DNA of 64,000 bases from Bacillota bacterium (GTDB lineage Bacteria; Bacillota; Desulfotomaculia; Desulfotomaculales; VENG01): positions 1 to 64,000 of the forward strand of contig VENG01000024.1 of the NCBI GenBank assembly GCA_009711705.1, read 5' to 3'. The notes under the pieces were generated by a model, which was not told the origin of the DNA, did not search any database, and worked only from the letters and a program-made list of their open reading frames with translations. The translations under genes and the position numbers were made by a program. Shown here piece by piece: positions 44,082 through 52,156 of this stretch (positions are counted from its first letter, which is position 1; every line of letters starts with the position of its first letter).

Positions 44082-45147
44082 CGGTTCCGGCCAGCTTAGC
44101 TGATATTTCCCGGGTCAGCCTGTAGATTTGCTGTGTAAGTTTTTCCTCCAACAGCCCGGCACCACACGCAGGAGTGATTAGACTTTGCTCCTTTAAAAGA
44201 CCGCGGTCAATACCCCGCTTTTCCAATTCCGCCCATATATCATAAAGGCGGTCCAGTAATGTTTCGGCTGTTTCATTAAATGCATCATCCGTGGTGGGGG
44301 CCATACCCCATGCCATTATCCCACCCCGCTTCAGATACTGTTTCAATTCTTTGGCAGTTGGTATAAGGGAACTAGCAAAATTATAAACGTCTAAATTGAC
44401 AATATCCATATCCGATTCAAACAGCAAAGACCAGTCAATGGCATCACAAGAGTGCACACCGGGCAAACCATTGGCTGCATGTACAGCCCCGGCAATGGCA
44501 TTCATGTCTGCCAAAATCATTTCCCTGGTGACGGTAATATGAGTGCCCTTGCCATAAACACCGATTCCCGGCTCGTCCACAAAGAATATAACCGGAAGAC
44601 CAAACTGGCTTAAAGTCTTAGTCTGCCAGCGGGCATGCATGGCCAGAGTTTTAACCAGTATATCTCTAAGCTGATCCTCATAATACGAAAAGCGACCTTC
44701 AGCATCCTTCAACTGGAAACCTATGGTCAATGGTCCGGCCTCTTGCCCCTTTAAATACCGTGCCTGGCCGGTTCCGCTTTCCTTCAGCCTGTTGATAAAA
44801 GAATATAGACCAACCGCAGAGTCAGACGGAACAGCAAAGCGTTCTAAAGCTTGCACATCCCCTTCTTCAGCAGCCAGGTAAGTACTGTAGAACTCTGTCA
44901 TTCTATCGGCCCAGTCATTATCAAGGGTGTTAAAGTACGTCTTGCCACCGTCTTTAACCAAAAGGCCCATTTCTACCAGTGGATTTAAAAACTGGTACAC
45001 AAAACCCTCAGCTTCGCCCCGTCTGGGTAATTGCGGCCAATGAGGCGCTTCAGGCAGGTTTTCGAATATTAGAGAAAGAGCATTATCAGGCTCAAGAAAA
45101 GGCATGCTTCCTATCCCGGTAGCCATTCCACCCGGTTTAAAATTCAT
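44071..45147 (-). CDS. Core-MetE-like (UROD/MetE superfamily) methyltransferase
   Basis: This 358-aa protein of the UROD/MetE superfamily is about half the size of cobalamin-independent methionine synthase MetE, so it lacks the N-terminal folate-binding half. The zinc ligands seem kept: GVHSCDAIDW (HxC) and TPACGAGLL (distal Cys). FFVDEPGIGVYG is the typical E-P-containing strand. Members of this core type in anaerobes are thought to take methyl groups from corrinoid proteins and make methionine; that role is inferred here. ATG at 45147 follows GGGGGATAAGT. Confidence 0.7.
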   Translation of the reverse strand: MNFKPGGMATGIGSMPFLEPDNALSLIFENLPEAPHWPQLPRRGEAEGFVYQFLNPLVEMGLLVKDGGKTYFNTLDNDWADRMTEFYSTYLAAEEGDVQALERFAVPSDSAVGLYSFINRLKESGTGQARYLKGQEAGPLTIGFQLKDAEGRFSYYEDQLRDILVKTLAMHARWQTKTLSQFGLPVIFFVDEPGIGVYGKGTHITVTREMILADMNAIAGAVHAANGLPGVHSCDAIDWSLLFESDMDIVNLDVYNFASSLIPTAKELKQYLKRGGIMAWGMAPTTDDAFNETAETLLDRLYDIWAELEKRGIDRGLLKEQSLITPACGAGLLEEKLTQQIYRLTREISAKLAGTDAS

Positions 45148-45258
45148 ACTTATCCCCCTTTAGATATAATAAACACGGTAATTATATCCGGGATAAGCTT
45201 GCATGTCAAAACTCACATGAACCATATACACAAACTAGAATGAAAATTTATCCGCAAA

Positions 45259-45537
45259 AAAACATTTGGGGTCGTACTTTGCGGCCAACCAATTTTTGAC
45301 AGGATTAACAGGATTAATAGGATTAATAGGATGCGCAATGAAGTTTATCTGGCAATGGAATTTTTCTTTAAGAATAAAATTTTAGTGTGTTTATAAATAA
45401 AACATCATTAGAGATAGATTTGCAATGACGAATGAAATTATCTACGCTCTCAAAGTAATGATCCTGCTCAAAAAAAATCCTGCAAATCCTGTAAATCCTG
45501 TCAGAAAACGACCCTGAAGAAATACCCCAAATGTTTT
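45259..45537. mobile_element. MITE-like element without genes
   Basis: A block of about 280 bp is bounded by AAAACATTTGGGGT (45259) and its inverse ACCCCAAATGTTTT (45524). Inside each end is a second inverted feature built of tandem 9-mers: GACAGGATTAACAGGATTAATAGGATT from 45298, and AATCCTGCAAATCCTG..AATCCTGTC up to 45502. The middle is AT-rich. Reading frames through it give repeated R-I-Y-R-I strings and are not genes. The interval 45148-45258 shows nothing else. Confidence 0.65.
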
Positions 45538-45572
45538 CCCAAAAGGAATACCCTAAGATGTGTACCCTCTTT

Positions 45573-46511
45573 TCACTTAATGCCCACCGCTTTGCGTATC
45601 TGTGGCAGCATTTCTCTGGCAACTTTTTCTCCTTGCTCCACACAATATGTGACCTTGTCAAAGTCCCATACCGAAACATTTTTAATTAACGGTCTGATAA
45701 TCACATCCGCATACCTGTCTAATTTCATATGCATGCTTTCTGAACCCATGATGTCCAGACTCTGAAATAAAACCTGCACCATGGAATCCACGCGATGTGA
45801 AGAATAACCATCGTACCCCACGTCTACTGCCAGCACCACGTCCAACCCCAGTTTTTTCAACACCTCTGCCGGTACATTGTCTCGCACCCCTCCGTCAGTG
45901 AGTAGGTGTCCTTTAATCAATTTTGGCTGGTAAAGCCCTGGAATTGAACTACTGGCCCGCACTGCTGCCGACACCGGAATATCATGAATCACAACCATAT
46001 CCTTGGGTGGAATAATGCTCAAAGGCTGTGCAACCCGGTAACGAACTCTATATTTATCCGGCATAAATAAAATCAGGGCACCATTTTTCAAATCTACAGC
46101 AGTTATAGCGAGAAGTACATTATTAAGCTGACTAAATAATAAATTTGTGGTTAACATTCTTTCAATGGTACATTCAAGCCGTCTGCCGGTCATTAATCCC
46201 AACGGTACGGTAAACGGAAACGGTAAGTGTAAAATGTCAGCTAGTTTTTTTCCTGCCAGCAAAAGAAGATTAATTACCGCTTCAAAGCCGTCAAAAACAT
46301 GCGCGGGTTTTAATTGCCGTGATTTTTGCTGAATTTGTTCGGGCGTAAATCCTGCCGCAAACAGAGCGGCCGCCAGACTGCCGGAACTGCTCCCTGCTAC
46401 CGCATGAACAGGGATTTTTTCTTCCATTAAAACCTTTAACACTCCTGCATGGGCCGCACCCCGGAGAAAGCCTCCTCCCAGGGCCAAGCCTACACTGGGT
46501 CTCCCATTCAA
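45573..46511 (-). CDS. Patatin-like phospholipase (RssA type)
   Basis: A 312-aa serine hydrolase with the oxyanion loop LALGGGFLRGAAHAG, the nucleophile motif GSSSG and the catalytic aspartate in LLTDGGVRDNVPAEVL. It should hydrolyse acyl esters of lipids at the membrane. The frame is open 30 codons upstream, but TTG at 46511 follows GGGCGGGTG and places the first strand where the family starts. It lies downstream of fur on the same strand with about a 100-base gap. A MITE-like element begins 35 bases past its stop. Confidence 0.85.
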   Translation of the reverse strand: MNGRPSVGLALGGGFLRGAAHAGVLKVLMEEKIPVHAVAGSSSGSLAAALFAAGFTPEQIQQKSRQLKPAHVFDGFEAVINLLLLAGKKLADILHLPFPFTVPLGLMTGRRLECTIERMLTTNLLFSQLNNVLLAITAVDLKNGALILFMPDKYRVRYRVAQPLSIIPPKDMVVIHDIPVSAAVRASSSIPGLYQPKLIKGHLLTDGGVRDNVPAEVLKKLGLDVVLAVDVGYDGYSSHRVDSMVQVLFQSLDIMGSESMHMKLDRYADVIIRPLIKNVSVWDFDKVTYCVEQGEKVAREMLPQIRKAVGIK

Positions 46512-46614
46512 TATAAACACCCGCCCCAATACATATATATAATTATATGGGCAGGCTTTTAAAAGGGTGAATAAAAACAAATAACCCATGTGCAATAACA
46601 TGGATTAATAGTCT

Positions 46615-47067
46615 TTATTCATTCTTTTTTTCTGATCCACATTCCTCGCAACGTCCAAAAATTTTCAGTTCATGATCACTAATTTTGAATTTGTATTTCT
46701 TACCAACTCTATCTTCCAATTCTTCCAGCAAATCTTCTGCAACTTCAATAATGGTGCCGCACTGAGTACAAATCAGATGATGATGCCTGTGTTTTTCCGG
46801 CGCGGAGCCAAATTCATAGCGCTTACGCCCGTCCCCAAAATCAGTACCGTGGATAATATCAAAATCCAGAAAGAGATCCAAACTACGATAAACCGTAGCC
46901 AGCCCGACATCCGGCACCCTTTCCTTGACCAGATTATAGACTTCTTCTGCGCTTAAGTGTTCATCTTTATGCTCCCAAAGCACACGTAATATATGTTGCC
47001 TTTTGGGGGTCAGCTTATATTCTTTTGCCCGCAATTTTTCTTCCACATTACCTATTACTTTTTTCAT
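46615..47067 (-). CDS. fur: Fur-family metalloregulator
   Basis: This 150-aa protein has a winged helix (LTPKRQHILRVLWEHKDEHLSAEEVY, VGLATVYRSLDLF), the metal-binding RHHHLICTQCG and the C-terminal CEECG zinc cysteines. The likely role is iron-dependent repression. Two Fur-type boxes upstream of feoA at 51795 and 51822 are natural targets; Zur or PerR cannot be excluded by sequence alone. ATG at 47067 follows GGTGGTG. Confidence 0.9.
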   Translation of the reverse strand: MKKVIGNVEEKLRAKEYKLTPKRQHILRVLWEHKDEHLSAEEVYNLVKERVPDVGLATVYRSLDLFLDFDIIHGTDFGDGRKRYEFGSAPEKHRHHHLICTQCGTIIEVAEDLLEELEDRVGKKYKFKISDHELKIFGRCEECGSEKKNE

Positions 47068-47178
47068 TTTAACACCACCGGGCATATGTTCTTAACCATT
47101 AGTATAAATAACCAGAGAACCATTGTCAATGTGAATTGCTTTACAAGCGGCCATAAGGAGGGGAAATTTATTTTAAAA

Positions 47179-48114
47179 TTGCTGCCTATATTAGGGATAG
47201 CCGGGCTCTGGATGCTTTTGTTCGGCATGAATCTTATGAAAACCGGACTTGAAAATACAGCGCAGGCAAAACTTCGTATCGCATTAAAAAGGCTTGCCGG
47301 CTCCCCGCTTAAAGCCGGTATCAGCGGGCTGGTCGCCACCATGCTGGTTCAAAGCAGTACGGCCGTGTCCGTATTGTCAGTAGGATTCGTAAACGCCGGA
47401 ATCATGAATTTAAGGCAGGCCATTGGTATACTACTGGGGGCCAACGTTGGCACCTGCATAACGGTGCAGATTATTTCCTTCAACTTTACCGCCATTGCCG
47501 CCTTGACCGGCCTCATCGGTTTACTTTTATGGCTCCGGGGCAAGAATAGCTCTCTTTATAATTTGGGTCGGGCATTATCCGGCTTTGGCCTAATATTTTG
47601 TGGATTAAAGCTTCTTTCTGTTTCCTTTACACCCCTGCAAAATGCCAGCTGGTTTTTAGATTATTTATACTCTTTAAGCAGCAATCCTATTCTAGCAGTG
47701 GCAGCAGGCACCCTGGGTTCTGCTTTACTGCATAGCAGCGCCGCAGCCACGGGAATAGTGATGCTTCTTTCCGGTCAAGGAATGCTCCCTCTACCTGCAG
47801 CCGTGGCACTGGTACTGGGTAATAACATAGGCACCTGCATTACCGCGGTGGTAGCAAGTTTAGCCGGATCTACGGCCGGGAAGCGTGTGGCTCTGGCGCA
47901 CGTATTTCTAAATATAGCAGGTGCGGCACTGTTCTTACCTCTGCTGGGAGCCTTCACTTCTTTAGTTGCTTTAACCGCCGATAGTCTGTCCCGGCAGGTA
48001 GCCAACGCGCATACCCTTTTCAATATCATAAGCAGCGTAATAGCTTTCCCCTTCATTTACCCCTTGGGGAAACTAATGGAATTGCTGGTGCGTGACACCG
48101 GAAGAAAAAAATAA
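47179..48114 (+). CDS. Na+/phosphate cotransporter, short NptA/YjbB type
   Basis: A 311-aa membrane protein with two inverted Na/Pi-cotransporter repeats. The first has LVQSSTAVSVLSVGFVNAG with GANVGTCIT, the second ALLHSSAAATGIVMLL with GNNIGTCIT. The C-terminal PhoU-like domain of longer relatives is missing. The start is unsettled: AAGGAGGGG at 47155-47163 is six bases from an ATT (47170) and 15 bases from the TTG at 47179, with no ATG or GTG at normal spacing. It is divergent from fur, so regulation by Fur is conceivable. Confidence 0.85.
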   Translation: MLPILGIAGLWMLLFGMNLMKTGLENTAQAKLRIALKRLAGSPLKAGISGLVATMLVQSSTAVSVLSVGFVNAGIMNLRQAIGILLGANVGTCITVQIISFNFTAIAALTGLIGLLLWLRGKNSSLYNLGRALSGFGLIFCGLKLLSVSFTPLQNASWFLDYLYSLSSNPILAVAAGTLGSALLHSSAAATGIVMLLSGQGMLPLPAAVALVLGNNIGTCITAVVASLAGSTAGKRVALAHVFLNIAGAALFLPLLGAFTSLVALTADSLSRQVANAHTLFNIISSVIAFPFIYPLGKLMELLVRDTGRKK

Positions 48115-48163
48115 TTGAGCAACACCCCGTATGGCAGATAAGCTGCTCGCAATTTACATTCTA

Positions 48164-49375
48164 CTACCTGCGTCGCCTCGTCGAAAACATGAACCTTCTT
48201 CTTCTGCGGCGCGCTCGTGCCCAAAACCGGAGCACCAACAGGGTAACCGCCGCCACGGATGGCCAAAACCACCAGTGATGGGTAAGTTTGCGGCGCACAT
48301 CTTCCAGTGCAATTAAATTTACCTGGCCGAGCTGTTTGTTTGCCTGGAATAATTGCAACTTACCTACTACATCCCCTTTTTTTACGGGCGCACTAAAATC
48401 TGAAACGGGCTTTATTTTCTGTGTAACATCACTTTGGTCACTGACCGGGAAATCATATATAAAGGAATCCTGCGCCTCCACCAATACCTTTTTTGTACCA
48501 TCGGGCACGTCAAGGCGGGTAATAATTTTCCCTTCTTCTACCAATGTCTTGGACTCAAATTGATTGAAGCCGTAATCCAAAAGCGCCATGGCATCAGCAT
48601 AACGGCTGTTAGAAGTAGGGCTTTTAAGCACTACCGCTATAAGTTCTCTGTCCCCACGCCTGGCACCACCAACTATGCATTGTTTTGCCGGAGTGGTATA
48701 TCCTGTTTTAATCCCAATAGCATCGTCGTATTCTCCCAAGAGTCTATTATGGTTATAAGCCCAGGTTTGCGGATCTGTTTCTGCCGGGACACCCCGTTTT
48801 ATCTCTTTATTAATCGTAGCGACAATTTCCCTGAACTTCTCATTTTTCATTGCATAACGGGCGATAACGGCCAAATCCCTGGCCGTGGTTTTGTGACCGG
48901 GAACAGTCAGCCCGTGCGGATTGACAAAATGAGAGTTTTGGGCCCCCAATTGCTTCGCCTTTTCATTCATTAACTTGGCAAAGTTATCAACAGAACCGCC
49001 TATATGCTCTGCAATGGCCACAGCGGCATCATTTGCCGAGCTCAACAAAAGGGCGTACATTAAACTCCTCATGGGGAGTTCTTCCCCTTTTTGCAGCCCT
49101 ATGGCAGTACCCTCTACACCCACGGCATTTTTTGACACTGTAACTGAATCATCTAGATCCGTCTCCTCCAAGGCTATGATGCCGGTTAAAATTTTTGTTG
49201 TACTGGCCGGGTCCAACTTTAAGTCCCCATTTTTCTGATATAAAACTTGACCGTTTTGCGCATCCATTACCAGTCCGCTCTGTGCCGCTAAACTCGGTGG
49301 TGCAGCAAAAGCCGTGTTCAGGTTAAAAGTCAAGAAAAAAACTATTACTAAAGTTAAATTAATAATTTTTGTCAT
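48164..49375 (-). CDS. dacF: D-alanyl-D-alanine carboxypeptidase (DacF/PBP5 type)
   Basis: This 403-aa protein has a signal peptide (LTLVIVFFLTFNLNTAFAA) and the S11 peptidase motifs PASTTKILT (SxxK), SSANDAA (SxN) and GIKTGYT (KTG). It ends with a second membrane segment (WWFWPSVAAVTLLVLRF) and an arginine-rich tail, so it should be anchored on the outer face. It trims the terminal D-Ala of pentapeptides. The family includes sporulation-specific DacF and vegetative DacA; the sequence does not decide. Confidence 0.92.
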   Translation of the reverse strand: MTKIINLTLVIVFFLTFNLNTAFAAPPSLAAQSGLVMDAQNGQVLYQKNGDLKLDPASTTKILTGIIALEETDLDDSVTVSKNAVGVEGTAIGLQKGEELPMRSLMYALLLSSANDAAVAIAEHIGGSVDNFAKLMNEKAKQLGAQNSHFVNPHGLTVPGHKTTARDLAVIARYAMKNEKFREIVATINKEIKRGVPAETDPQTWAYNHNRLLGEYDDAIGIKTGYTTPAKQCIVGGARRGDRELIAVVLKSPTSNSRYADAMALLDYGFNQFESKTLVEEGKIITRLDVPDGTKKVLVEAQDSFIYDFPVSDQSDVTQKIKPVSDFSAPVKKGDVVGKLQLFQANKQLGQVNLIALEDVRRKLTHHWWFWPSVAAVTLLVLRFWARARRRRRRFMFSTRRRR

Positions 49376-49470
49376 ATTTCACACCCGTATATATTTTTGT
49401 TCTTATTTTTAAGCACTAAAAAACATTTTATCTTATTATCAAACAGTTGTCACATAAAATTTAGACCATA

Positions 49471-51402
49471 CTAAAAAGTATCCTTTCGCCACAGCTGGCT
49501 TAGGCCCAACACCACCGCCAGGGCCAGTAATACTGACCCCGCCGTAAAGGGTAATACCCACGGTCCCTGAAAAAGGTGCAGTAACCGGTTTAAAACACCA
49601 CCTACGGCAAAGGCTGTAATAAAAACGGACGGCCACATAAAAATACCATCCCGCCACCCAAGTTCTTTGAATATAACCATGGTTGACGCAATGCATGGTA
49701 CAAACAATGTTAAAGTAATAAGAGCTACAAATTGCTGCAGGGGAAGCATGGGCATGCTCATTATCCCTACCGTTCCGAAATCCCTTCTAATGAAACCCAT
49801 TATAAAGGCACTGGCGGACTCCTTAGGAAGTCCGAGCCATCCAGTGGTTAAAGGTTCCATGGCCACTTGCACAGTTATCAAAAAGCCTGTAATTTGAAAT
49901 AAGCCTAAAAGCAATGCTCCACCTGCAAAAAGGGGAATGGCTTCCCGAATAAAATCAATTGTTCTGTCCCGGGTCTTAGTTACTACATTTAACACACGCG
50001 GCACTCTCAGCGGGGGTAAATCTACCATTAACGGCGAGGTTGTTCCGGGTAGCAATCTGCCCAGCACAATACCTGCCCCGGCCAATACGCTGAAAATGAT
50101 TATTATGTATAAGATTAAATACCCCGGCCCCATACCCGCCAGTACTCCGGTAATAAAAGCCAACTGGGCTGAACACGGAACTGCAAGGGCCAAAAGGAAA
50201 ATAGCTATACGCCTCTCCCGGCGAGAACTAAGAATGCGGGTAGTAATTGATGCCATGGTAACACAGCCAAAGCCCAGGATAATGGGGATAATTGCCTGTC
50301 CATTTAAACCAAGGTATCCGGTAGCCCGGTCCAGTAGAATGGCAATCCTTGGCAGATATCCACTGTCTTCTAATAAAGATAATACAAGAAAGAAACCCAA
50401 TACCAAAGGTAGCAAAAGGCCGAAGACATACGTTACCGCCATGGTCAGCAGCCCAAATTTACCTATCAAAAGGATTCCCACAGCCGCATCAGGGCTTATG
50501 AATTGTGATACTAACTGCCTCACGGCCGGCTGGTAATATTCCCCCATAAGTACCCCTTCGGTAAATCCAACCAGGTACTGGGCAAAGACCACTCCTACTA
50601 ATTCATAAGTAATCCACAGAACAACAGCCAGTATAGGTATACCCGAAATAGGGTTAAGCATCCATTGGCCCAATTTAATCTTGAAAGTATCATGGATATG
50701 GTTTTCTTTGACCACCGAGGCAATAATGTTATCAACGTAAGCACGCCGCAGCAAGTAAAACTTATCCCGCTGCTGTCCCGGTTCTATGCCGTACCGTGCA
50801 GCCAGATCAAGGTCACCTTCCAAGATCAGTAGACTTTCCGCACGGGAAACTCCATATTCCTGTACCAATTTCGAAACCTCTTGGGCAATCCTGCTATCGG
50901 CAGCACCCTCTTTAGAGACTTTCTCATCAGATAACAAAGATTTAAGTGTATCCAGTCCCTTATTATTAACTGCCACCGTACTAACCACAGGCACGCCAAG
51001 CATTTCTTCCAGCTGCTTAATATCAATTTCCAGGTCATACTTTTTTACTTCATCTGCAAAATTGAGAGCTACCACCAGGGGAATTCCGGCGTCGATAAGC
51101 TGGCGGGTTAAAAAAAGATCACTGTGAAGATTTACCCCGTTTACAACATTAATTACCAGTTCAGAGGAAAGTACAATTTCACGTACTGCACGCTCCTCTT
51201 CATTCATAGTCGATAAACCATATATTCCGGGAGTGTCTATCAAGGTGACGCCGTCCCAGTGCCCTTTAAGCACTTCCAAGGTGGTACCTGAAAAATTGGA
51301 TACTTCCTGATATTGACCGGTTAAAGCAGAAAAAAAGACCGATTTGCCCACATTGGGATTACCCACCAAGGCAATAGTCTTCTTTTGATTATTCATTTCC
51401 AT
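49471..51402 (-). CDS. feoB: Ferrous iron transporter FeoB
   Basis: This 643-aa protein has an N-terminal G domain with GNPNVGKS (G1), LIDTPGIYGL (G3) and NFADE (G4), a short GDI-like spacer and a C-terminal membrane part with two Gate domains (VLPLVLGFFLVLSLLEDSGYLPR; LGFGCVTMASITTR; the second near VPCIASTMVIFKELGWRDG). It imports Fe2+ driven by or gated through GTP hydrolysis. It follows feoA by 60 bases in the same operon, under Fur boxes. Confidence 0.96.
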   Translation of the reverse strand: MEMNNQKKTIALVGNPNVGKSVFFSALTGQYQEVSNFSGTTLEVLKGHWDGVTLIDTPGIYGLSTMNEEERAVREIVLSSELVINVVNGVNLHSDLFLTRQLIDAGIPLVVALNFADEVKKYDLEIDIKQLEEMLGVPVVSTVAVNNKGLDTLKSLLSDEKVSKEGAADSRIAQEVSKLVQEYGVSRAESLLILEGDLDLAARYGIEPGQQRDKFYLLRRAYVDNIIASVVKENHIHDTFKIKLGQWMLNPISGIPILAVVLWITYELVGVVFAQYLVGFTEGVLMGEYYQPAVRQLVSQFISPDAAVGILLIGKFGLLTMAVTYVFGLLLPLVLGFFLVLSLLEDSGYLPRIAILLDRATGYLGLNGQAIIPIILGFGCVTMASITTRILSSRRERRIAIFLLALAVPCSAQLAFITGVLAGMGPGYLILYIIIIFSVLAGAGIVLGRLLPGTTSPLMVDLPPLRVPRVLNVVTKTRDRTIDFIREAIPLFAGGALLLGLFQITGFLITVQVAMEPLTTGWLGLPKESASAFIMGFIRRDFGTVGIMSMPMLPLQQFVALITLTLFVPCIASTMVIFKELGWRDGIFMWPSVFITAFAVGGVLNRLLHLFQGPWVLPFTAGSVLLALAVVLGLSQLWRKDTF

Positions 51403-51462
51403 AATTGTACTGCCCCCGTATAAATAAAAAGCAGCCCGGTTATCCGGGCCGGGTATCTTATG

Positions 51463-51768
51463 TTATATTTTATGCGATACTGCCTGTGCACGCTGCGGTG
51501 TTTTTGCGTCCGCTACCATGCGGGAAGCACATTTGTTTAAGGGTAGCGCCACAGGTTCAATCCCAATCTTGCGAGCAAGCTGCCGTCCTATGGCCACTTC
51601 TTGCTTACATTTACAGATTACCACAGGGCCCGCAGGAATTATTTCCCTACAGGTAACTACTTCTCCTTCTCCAATTCCAAGGCGGATAGCTTGGGTCTTA
51701 ATGTCAGGATTATCAATAGATGATATTTTTATCACTTGCCCTTTTTGCGCCTTGTCCAGCGTGGTCAT
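51463..51768 (-). CDS. feoA: Ferrous iron transport protein FeoA
   Basis: A 101-aa SH3-like protein. The family signature is seen in KGQVIKISSI, TQAIRLGIGEGEVVTC and the basic GRQLARKIGIEPVAL segment. A C-terminal tail of about 20 residues follows. FeoA is a small cytosolic partner needed for FeoB function. It is first in the feoAB operon and directly downstream of the promoter and Fur boxes. Confidence 0.93.
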   Translation of the reverse strand: MTTLDKAQKGQVIKISSIDNPDIKTQAIRLGIGEGEVVTCREIIPAGPVVICKCKQEVAIGRQLARKIGIEPVALPLNKCASRMVADAKTPQRAQAVSHKI

Positions 51769-51794
51769 AGCGGCCCCCTCAACTTAAGACATAT

Positions 51795-51871
51795 CGATAA
51801 TCATTCTCGCTGACTTGAAAAAGATAACCGTTCTCAATAACAATTATAAGATAACCGGTACAGTTGGTCAA
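51795..51871 (-). promoter_or_regulatory. feoAB promoter with two Fur boxes
   Basis: On the minus strand TTGACC (51866-51871) and TATAAT (51843-51848) are exactly 17 bases apart. Fur-type 15-mers lie at 51822-51836, over the expected start of transcription (TGAGAACGGTTATCT), and at 51795-51809 (CGAGAATGATTATCG). They match the TGATAATNATTATCA consensus at about 10 and 12 of 14 positions. Iron-loaded Fur should block transcription. Confidence 0.8.
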
Positions 51872-51969
51872 CAATTAATTTATTAACTCATATAAAAAAT
51901 AATGTATTACATTTTTACTGCGGGACATAATATGATTGCTACAAGTTTTTAGGAGGGTCGGTAAATAAT

Positions 51970-52107
51970 ATGACTCAGATTAATACCGAAGGAATGAAGG
52001 TGGCCCAACTTAACGACGGCCAGTTACAAAAATTAATGACAACGGAAAAGGAAATGAACGGCGGCGAAAATAGCGAGGTTTATCTTCTGGCAGTACAAAG
52101 ACCGTAA
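51970..52107 (+). CDS. Small conserved-looking protein of 45 aa
   Basis: An ATG at 51970, 12 bases after AGGAGGG, opens a 45-codon frame: MTQINTEGMKVAQLNDGQLQ at the start and SEVYLLAVQRP at the end. The pattern of a short LxDxQLQKL helix and a final hydrophobic strand looks like a real folded small protein. I recall similar short products in related clostridia but cannot verify this. It is divergent from feoAB and is followed eight bases later by a strong terminator, so it forms a complete one-gene unit. Confidence 0.7.
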   Translation: MTQINTEGMKVAQLNDGQLQKLMTTEKEMNGGENSEVYLLAVQRP

Positions 52108-52114
52108 TACTGAA

Positions 52115-52150
52115 AAAGACCAGACAGGGTCTGACCCTATCTGGTCTTCT
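52115..52150. terminator. Shared terminator of the 45-aa gene and hypF
   Basis: Stem AGACCAGACAGGGT / ACCCTATCTGGTCT with a 3-base loop. T-rich on the right, A5 on the left; hypF ends six bases beyond. Confidence 0.8.
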
Positions 52151-52156
52151 CTATTC

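Noticed and set aside
45368..45679. 103-codon frame reading out of the patatin gene region
   Set aside because: It runs through the MITE-like element and overlaps the patatin gene in another frame; the RIYRI-type string is repeat-derived.
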